Below the pieces are notes generated by a model. It searched no databases, had not been told where the DNA came from, and was given only the letters and a program-made list of their open reading frames with translations. Below, piece by piece: positions 41,218 through 46,607 of a stretch of 46,607 bases of DNA (position 1 is its first letter; every line of letters starts with the position of its first letter). Where the stretch lies: positions 1 through 46,607 of the forward strand of contig JAFGUD010000440.1 of NCBI GenBank assembly GCA_016938685.1. The letters run 5' to 3'. The position numbers were made by a program, and so were the translations under genes. This DNA is from Bacteroidales bacterium (GTDB lineage: Bacteria > Bacteroidota > Bacteroidia > Bacteroidales > JAFGUD01).

Positions 41218-42583
41218 TTTCCTCCTTTTTTTCGTTCATAGCACTAAGTACATATTTTTCACGATAAAATGCAAAGAAAATCAGTCCAATAACGCAGAAT
41301 ATTCCGGCAGCAGGACCTGTTAATCTAATTCCTAAATCATCGCCAATATCTTTTCCTAAAAGTAATAATGAACTGAAAACTAACATTGCAAGCATTTGAC
41401 CAATTTTGCTCATAAAAGTACGAGCACCAAAAAACATCGCTTCGCGTTTACTGCCGGTTCTAATTGCGTCACTTTCAGCTACATCAGCAATAATTGCATT
41501 TGGTAAAATACCGAAAATTGCAAGTGGAATTGCAGCCATCACTACAAGAATCATAACTTGAATTTCTTTTGAAATTGGCATAAAATCTTTACCTAAAAGG
41601 AAAACGTAAAAATACATTAAAGAAAAGATTGCAAAAGCAACAATCATCATTTTCTTTTTGCCGATTTTTTTACCCAAAATATTAACAAACGGATAAAAAA
41701 TAAAAGATATTACAAAAACCAAAATATTGTAAAATGAAACTTTTGCTTCGGGCATTTCTAAAAGAACTGTAATGTAGTAAATTAAGCCGGTTTGAAGTAC
41801 TGTAAGTGCCAGCCAATAAGCTAAATCTGAAAAAACAAAAACCCTAAAATCAAAATTTCTGAACGTTTTTTTCATTGATTCTATGACGTTTTCTTTGGAA
41901 GGATTTCCACTCGAAAATTTCTTTTCGTCAATTGTGAAAACAGGGACAAGCATCAGAATTATTGCAAAAATAGACATTCCTGTTATTACGTAACGAACAG
42001 CTAAAATTTTAACAATTCCGCTACCTACAAGTATGTTCCAAATTGCCGGAGCGCCAAATGCAATACCTGTTCCGATGAAAAAAGTAACAGAAATAGCTGT
42101 TGAAATATTTATACGTTGTTCAGGAGTATGACCTAGTTCGGAAATAAGTGCCATATAGGGCGTTACATAAACAGTATAGAAAATGTAAAATCCTGCTAGA
42201 GCAAAAACTAGCCACATAATATTTCCTATTCCTCCCGAAAATGGAGCCCAAAAAACTAGTACAGTAAAAATTGCCAGAGGAATTGCTCCTGCCCGCATAA
42301 AAGATATTCTTCGTCCAATTTTTGAAGTTGAACGGTCGCTTAAAGTTGCTACAAGTGGATCTGTTACTGCGTCTAAAAATCTTCCGCCCATAGTAATAAG
42401 ACCGATTATGGTTAAAAAACCAAGTATTTCGCCTTGGGGTAAAAGTTCGGGTAAATTTGCATTTTCTGGGGGTAAGTAAAACCAAATAAGGTAAGTATTT
42501 ACTAATCCCATCAAAATTGACCAGCCTAACTGACCAATTGAATAAAGAATAATGTGCTTGAATTTAATTGATTCTCTTGTCAT
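41198..42583 (-). CDS. GPH-family sugar:cation symporter (MFS)
   Basis: A 461-residue, 12-helix transporter of the glycoside-pentoside-hexuronide family (MelB-like). The family signature is near the N-terminus: GGRFLDAVTDPLVATLSDRS followed by KIGRRISFMRAGAIP. It is likely to import galactose or alpha-galactosides such as melibiose, because galK, galT and GH36 surround it. Its substrate is inferred from context only. Confidence 0.93.
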   Translation of the reverse strand: MTRESIKFKHIILYSIGQLGWSILMGLVNTYLIWFYLPPENANLPELLPQGEILGFLTIIGLITMGGRFLDAVTDPLVATLSDRSTSKIGRRISFMRAGAIPLAIFTVLVFWAPFSGGIGNIMWLVFALAGFYIFYTVYVTPYMALISELGHTPEQRINISTAISVTFFIGTGIAFGAPAIWNILVGSGIVKILAVRYVITGMSIFAIILMLVPVFTIDEKKFSSGNPSKENVIESMKKTFRNFDFRVFVFSDLAYWLALTVLQTGLIYYITVLLEMPEAKVSFYNILVFVISFIFYPFVNILGKKIGKKKMMIVAFAIFSLMYFYVFLLGKDFMPISKEIQVMILVVMAAIPLAIFGILPNAIIADVAESDAIRTGSKREAMFFGARTFMSKIGQMLAMLVFSSLLLLGKDIGDDLGIRLTGPAAGIFCVIGLIFFAFYREKYVLSAMNEKKEENETKNK

Positions 42584-42640
42584 CTTTAGTATAATGTTAA
42601 AAGTTGAAAGTTTGTAAAGTTGTTTTGACTTTTAATGTTT

Positions 42641-44089
42641 TTATTCTACTGCAAGTTTTATAACATTGTATCCTCCGTTGTATATCCCAATTTTATTATT
42701 TTCGAGAATTTTATTGTTCATTAAAGTTAGAATGTCTTTTTCTTCAATCATAAGTTTAAGAAGTTGAAGAGCGTAATTAGTTTCATTTGCTTCTACTGTC
42801 CCGTCACCTATTTCCGCGCTTCTTATTGCTCCCCATGCTTCGTGTCCGCCAACTCGTTTTATCAACAATTTCGGAACAGGATAAAATGCCAATTCACTTG
42901 GTTTTGTAATCATTATATCGGCTGAACGCATTAAAAGATTTGTTGTGTAAATAGCCTCAAAAATATCACCATTTTGAATAATATTTATTCCTATAATATC
43001 TTCATTTAGAGCTTTTTCTGCAAAATCAACAGTTTTTTGCCAATCATTAAAAAATAAGTTTGAAGTTGATTCTAAATCAGGTTTTTTTGTTTTCAAATAT
43101 TCCCAAAAGCTTTTATGATCACCAATATTTAATAAAATGGCAGCTTTTTTAGATTTAATGTAAGGTTCAAGGAAATTAATCATTTCAAGAACAATTTCTT
43201 GTTGAGCACCGGCTCCTCCAACAGTAATTAGTATCCTGAGTGGTTTTTCGTTGGTAATTCTGTCAAGTCTTTTTGCTGTGTCTTCTTCAAGATTTGCAAC
43301 AAGCTCATGATCAATGTAATGACCAGTAAGTTCAATATCTTTTTTGGGAATTGGATTTAAAACATTGTTTTTGTTCATTCCTCTAAGTGTTCTGTACCCT
43401 AAAAACGCAGAAAATCCTTGCGTTGCATGAATTGAACCTTCGGCTAAATGAAGAGCCATTTGCCAATTATCGGGAATTACATTAACTACTTTGTTAAAAC
43501 CAGCATGTACTGCGGCTTGCGCAGGCCAAACATGTGTGGCAATATATGGAATGTTTTTTGGTAAATTTTTATGCAAACCCGACATAATTTCAGTCATTTT
43601 TTGGTCTTTTGCATTGTATTCTATTTTTCTGAAACCTTCTGAATTTAAAGGTTCCCAGTACAGTTTATTGAAAATTTTGTATTTTTGTGATAACCTTGAA
43701 CCAAGTGAGTAAAGTTTGTTTAAATGTCCGATTATTTTGCTTGTCGTTGTGTTTTCAAAAGAGTTTAAATCTAGCCACAAAGGCTTGTATCCCATTGAGT
43801 TAGCGCACGAAGCAATAGCAATTGAAATTCTGTAATGTCCATAACCCATTCTGATGTTACCAATTATTACAGATTTTTCAGGAAGAGGTTTTGAGTAATT
43901 TTCTGATAATTTTAAATCATCAAGATTGATGAATGGGATTAGAATTTTATTTTCTTCTGTTTTGAAGAAATATTCTACATTAGAGTCATCTCCAAATTTT
44001 TTTAAGTACTTTTTTTTCTGCTTATCAGCTGATTTGACAATGGATTTTTTGATTTTATTTCCAAAAATAATTGATGATTTATCCTTCAT
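42641..44089 (-). CDS. GT-B-fold glycosyltransferase-like protein (MurG/MGDG-synthase type)
   Basis: A 482-residue protein starting MKDKSSIIFGNKIKKS. The ATG at 44089 overlaps the GH36 gene end by 11 bases and is preferred over a TTG 19 codons upstream. The N-terminal half has VIIGNIRMGYGHYRISIAIA, similar to the G-x-GH-x-R/A acceptor motif of MurG and galactolipid synthases. The C-terminal half has LRILITVGGAGAQQE and IMITKPSELAFYPVPKLLI, the nucleotide-sugar end of a GT-B fold. No signal or membrane helix is visible. Such proteins of unassigned function occur in Bacteroidota. Its presence between the hydrolase and the transporter is unexplained. Confidence 0.7.
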   Translation of the reverse strand: MKDKSSIIFGNKIKKSIVKSADKQKKKYLKKFGDDSNVEYFFKTEENKILIPFINLDDLKLSENYSKPLPEKSVIIGNIRMGYGHYRISIAIASCANSMGYKPLWLDLNSFENTTTSKIIGHLNKLYSLGSRLSQKYKIFNKLYWEPLNSEGFRKIEYNAKDQKMTEIMSGLHKNLPKNIPYIATHVWPAQAAVHAGFNKVVNVIPDNWQMALHLAEGSIHATQGFSAFLGYRTLRGMNKNNVLNPIPKKDIELTGHYIDHELVANLEEDTAKRLDRITNEKPLRILITVGGAGAQQEIVLEMINFLEPYIKSKKAAILLNIGDHKSFWEYLKTKKPDLESTSNLFFNDWQKTVDFAEKALNEDIIGINIIQNGDIFEAIYTTNLLMRSADIMITKPSELAFYPVPKLLIKRVGGHEAWGAIRSAEIGDGTVEANETNYALQLLKLMIEEKDILTLMNNKILENNKIGIYNGGYNVIKLAVE

Positions 44090-45818
44090 ATAATTTGGTT
44101 TCAAATGGTTGCAAAGAATTTTGAAAATTATCTTGCTTTTTTTCAAAAGTAAAAATATCTAAAAGTTGTAAATTTACACAATTTATTTGCATTGTTTTTT
44201 TTGAAAGATTCGAAAATGCCAAATATGTTTTGTTTTCAATTTTAAAAGAGAATTTTACCAAATCATTATTTTCTTCTACTGATAAAACTTTTGCTTTGTG
44301 AAAATATTCAAGATTTTTTAGTAATAATTTTTGCCATTCTTCGTATTTTGAAAAATCATCAGAAGTAAAAACCAGGCTTCCAAATATCGAATTTATTAAA
44401 AATAATGTAATTTTCTGATTCTTAGTTAGTTTAATATTGTCGTTTCGTAGAAGAAAAACATCTGGGTCGTTGAGAAAAACATTGTCATCTAAAAAATGGC
44501 GAAAAATAGTGTTTTTTAGACTGTTATATGTAGAAACACGTTCGCGGTGAAGCCATTTTTCATAGAATTTTCCATTCCAGTCAAGACTAATATCACAACC
44601 AATTCTGCAATAATCAACATTGTTAAAAGCCTGAGCAATTGGAACGCCGCAGCCTAAAATTTTCTTTTCCCCAACTATTTCCCGGAGAAAATCCATTGCT
44701 TCTGACATAACTTTTGCTCGTGATTTTCCATGTTGAGGAATTATAGCAACAGAATACAAAAAATCAAGTTTAATCAAATCGAAATTCCAATAATTTAATA
44801 TTGTGTCAAATACATTTTTTAGATAATTTTTTACGTCTTTATTGTAAAAATCAAGAGCATAAAATCCACCCCAGTTGATTCCTCCAAAAACTTTTTTCCC
44901 GTTATTATCCTTTAAAATCCAGTCGGGATGGTCTTTTGCGAGTTTTGAGTTTTTTTGTGCAGAAAAAGGAGCAAGCCAAAGTCCGGCTTCGTAGCCTAAA
45001 GAGTGAATTTTCTCAACAATCGGAGACAATCCATTAGGAAATTTATACTTATCTATGCTTAACCAATCGCCAACAGCTGTTTGAAAACCATCATCAATTT
45101 GAAATTGGCTCCCTTTTGGGAAATAATTTTTGAATTGTTCCAGGTTGCTAAGAATAATTTTTTCGTTGATTTTTTGATAGTAGTTATACCAACTTGTCCA
45201 GCCTATTTTTGGAGTTGCTTTTTTGTTATCAGAAATTGATTTAAAATATTCATTGATTATTGATTTTGAGCCTTTTAGTTGTGTGATGTCGAGTAGGGTA
45301 GCAGTGTTTGTCATTTCAATATTTTCACAATCAACAATAAATCTGATTTTTTGTTCTTTAACAGAAAAAAGAATAATAGTATGTGCGAAATTTTCATTAT
45401 TTGATGCAAAAAACTTGTAATTTTCCTCGTTTCTAATGTATGCATAAGCAAATCCGTAAAAATCTCCTTTTTTAAGTTTTTGTTTGAAAAAAGTATAATC
45501 TCCGTACTGTTTGAATTTGAAAAATTTGTTTGTGATTTTTGCAAAAAAAGGAAGACGTTTCATTTTTTCGTTTGCTGAAAATTCTTGGCTGTCTGTCCAT
45601 GATTGGTAACCATTTACGAAAATTTTATCGTTTTCAGATAGTTTAAAGTCCGTTTCTGCAACAAGTGATTTTAGTATAACTTTTTGATTTGTAGAAAGTT
45701 CTAGTTTTATGTGCGAACTATTATTTATTACAGAAATTTTAACGTCATTTTCTTCGTAATTATCAAAAAATGAAATTTCTCGAAGTTTGTTGTTTGAATA
45801 AAATTGTAATTTGAACAT
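44079..45818 (-). CDS. Alpha-galactosidase, GH36/clan GH-D
   Basis: This enzyme releases alpha-linked galactose from melibiose, raffinose-type sugars or similar substrates. The start at ATG 45818 (MFKLQFYSNN, 579 residues) is preferred; an ATG at 45854 would overlap the upstream gene by 26 bases. Motifs are GWTSWYNYYQKINEK, FQIDDGFQTAVGDW, the nucleophile Asp in FDLIKLDFLYS (about residue 352) and the acid/base Asp in RIGCDISLDW (about 409). The N-terminal beta domain is shortened, so it is smaller than classic GH36 (about 700). There is no signal peptide, so it acts in the cytoplasm on imported sugar. Confidence 0.9.
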   Translation of the reverse strand: MFKLQFYSNNKLREISFFDNYEENDVKISVINNSSHIKLELSTNQKVILKSLVAETDFKLSENDKIFVNGYQSWTDSQEFSANEKMKRLPFFAKITNKFFKFKQYGDYTFFKQKLKKGDFYGFAYAYIRNEENYKFFASNNENFAHTIILFSVKEQKIRFIVDCENIEMTNTATLLDITQLKGSKSIINEYFKSISDNKKATPKIGWTSWYNYYQKINEKIILSNLEQFKNYFPKGSQFQIDDGFQTAVGDWLSIDKYKFPNGLSPIVEKIHSLGYEAGLWLAPFSAQKNSKLAKDHPDWILKDNNGKKVFGGINWGGFYALDFYNKDVKNYLKNVFDTILNYWNFDLIKLDFLYSVAIIPQHGKSRAKVMSEAMDFLREIVGEKKILGCGVPIAQAFNNVDYCRIGCDISLDWNGKFYEKWLHRERVSTYNSLKNTIFRHFLDDNVFLNDPDVFLLRNDNIKLTKNQKITLFLINSIFGSLVFTSDDFSKYEEWQKLLLKNLEYFHKAKVLSVEENNDLVKFSFKIENKTYLAFSNLSKKTMQINCVNLQLLDIFTFEKKQDNFQNSLQPFETKLYEG

Positions 45819-45828
45819 TGTTAAAGTT

Positions 45829-46530
45829 TTAGAAATGTTTGATGTCAAATCCATCGCATTGATATTTTACTCTACATTTGTATTTTGGTGTTTCATTGCA
45901 GTAAATAAGGTCAAAAAGTAGTTTTTCTTCTTCCAGAATTTCTTCTTTTGTGCTGGATTTACAATATTCTTTTATTAAAAAAATAACGTTGTCATGTAAT
46001 AGAAAAAAAGCCCCTCTTTTAGCGTCTAACTCCCAGATCATACATTTCATATAGCCGTCAAGGATTCCATATTCTCTAAGTTTATTTTTATCAGAGAAAA
46101 AAGAGAAATGTTTTTTTGCTTCTTCTTCTGATGTGAAAATTACAGCAAAATATTCTGGAATAATAGAATCCGCAACAGTTGCATAAATAACTTTCTGAGC
46201 AATACTATTTCGCATAAATTTTAGAGTATCATTAAGCATAAGTGTTAAGTAAAAATCTCGATGATGACAAAAAAATTCATTAGAAAATTCATCAAATGGC
46301 GATAAACTAATATTAAGTTTGTAATTGTTTTTACCAATAACAGAATCTAAGAACTCAAAATAGCTACTCAAATCTACGTCAATGTTATTTTTCTCAATAA
46401 AAATATCCTTTTTTAGCTTGTTAATATTTTTTCGATTGATTAATAAAGAATCATCAGCACTTTTTGCTTCTTTTATATCAACCTGTTTGGTATCACAACT
46501 TCCAAATAAAAATATTCCAATAATTCTACT
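45829..46530 (-). CDS. Probable lipoprotein, start unresolved
   Basis: The frame is open from a stop at 46531-46533 down to 45829, 233 codons. The first codons read RIIGIFLFGSCDTKQVD, a hydrophobic run ending in a lipobox Cys, so the mature protein begins near 46497. No ATG or plausible start precedes the hydrophobic run in this frame. In the neighbouring frame just upstream, KLFFNFVK would supply the missing N-region, which suggests a small indel. The TTG at 46371 is an internal codon. The mature part (LSSYFEFLDSVIGKNNYKL) has no known domain. It stands at the head of the galactoside operon. Confidence 0.6.
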   Translation of the reverse strand, partial: SRIIGIFLFGSCDTKQVDIKEAKSADDSLLINRKNINKLKKDIFIEKNNIDVDLSSYFEFLDSVIGKNNYKLNISLSPFDEFSNEFFCHHRDFYLTLMLNDTLKFMRNSIAQKVIYATVADSIIPEYFAVIFTSEEEAKKHFSFFSDKNKLREYGILDGYMKCMIWELDAKRGAFFLLHDNVIFLIKEYCKSSTKEEILEEEKLLFDLIYCNETPKYKCRVKYQCDGFDIKHF

Positions 46531-46570
46531 TTACGAAGTTAAAAAACAGTTTTATTTAATCATAAAATAA

Positions 46571-46602
46571 TTTGGTAATTTGATTGTAATATGCTATATT
46601 TG
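46571..46602 (+). promoter_or_regulatory. Bacteroidetes-type promoter pointing out of the window
   Basis: TTTG at 46571-46574 and TATATTTG at 46595-46602 are separated by exactly 20 bases. It would drive a plus-strand gene beyond the right edge, divergent from the lipoprotein gene. Confidence 0.6.
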
Positions 46603-46607
46603 AGGTA

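Noticed and set aside
46382-46570. Plus-strand ORF at the right edge
   Set aside because: It is antisense to the lipoprotein signal region and its composition is a by-product of that AT-rich sequence.

Overview
The window looks like a chromosomal segment of an AT-rich member of the Bacteroidota. Supporting signs are promoters of the Bacteroidetes type (TTTG, about 20 bases, TAnnTTTG) at several genes, few recognisable Shine-Dalgarno sites, a DUF4290 gene, and many coding regions rich in Lys, Asn and Ile. No rRNA, tRNA or CRISPR array was seen.

Layout, left to right. 0-4 kb: tail of an unknown gene, sucD, a small membrane protein, an antitoxin-like ORF overlapping a nicotinamidase-like hydrolase, and a bestrophin-like channel. 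4.3-10.7 kb: an accessory island holding a two-gene STAND NTPase module. The upstream gene is interrupted by an in-frame stop and the NTPase by a frameshift. Next come a REP-associated tyrosine transposase (RAYT) between two GC-rich palindromes and an exported LRR-TPR protein. 10.9-22.2 kb: mostly housekeeping (CvfB-like S1 protein, YciH/SUI1, EamA transporter, UvrD/PcrA helicase, DUF4290, LptF/G permease, two glycosyltransferases, RibBA). 22.7-28.3 kb: a citrate lyase cluster in the order citD-citE-citF-citXG-citC, with no transporter or oxaloacetate decarboxylase beside it.

28.3-37.2 kb, minus strand: an AAA/DUF4143 ATPase bracketed by a 25-base direct repeat that copies the 3' end of citC, then rlmF, two tandem 7TM-PAS-SpoIIE phosphatases, and a GH1 beta-glucosidase. 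37.3-38.5 kb: a tandem duplication of about 604 bases carrying a small secreted protein gene; the first copy also carries a decayed fragment of the galT 3' end. 38.4-46.5 kb, minus strand: an alpha-galactoside/galactose operon (lipoprotein, GH36 alpha-galactosidase, GT-B-like protein, GPH-family symporter, galK, class II galT). The symporter would import galactosides, GH36 would release galactose, and GalK and GalT would convert it to UDP-galactose. No galE is in view.

The intergenic spaces are notable. Arrays of 8-base units of two families (AACTSGNN and GAATRATW) recur at six or more places. The RAYT spacer holds inverted arrays of 13-base units around a central palindrome. The ribBA-citD gap holds a run of strong hairpins. 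The points most worth checking are the broken STAND module, the RAYT/REP locus, the galT-tail duplication and the ATPase bracketed by a direct repeat.
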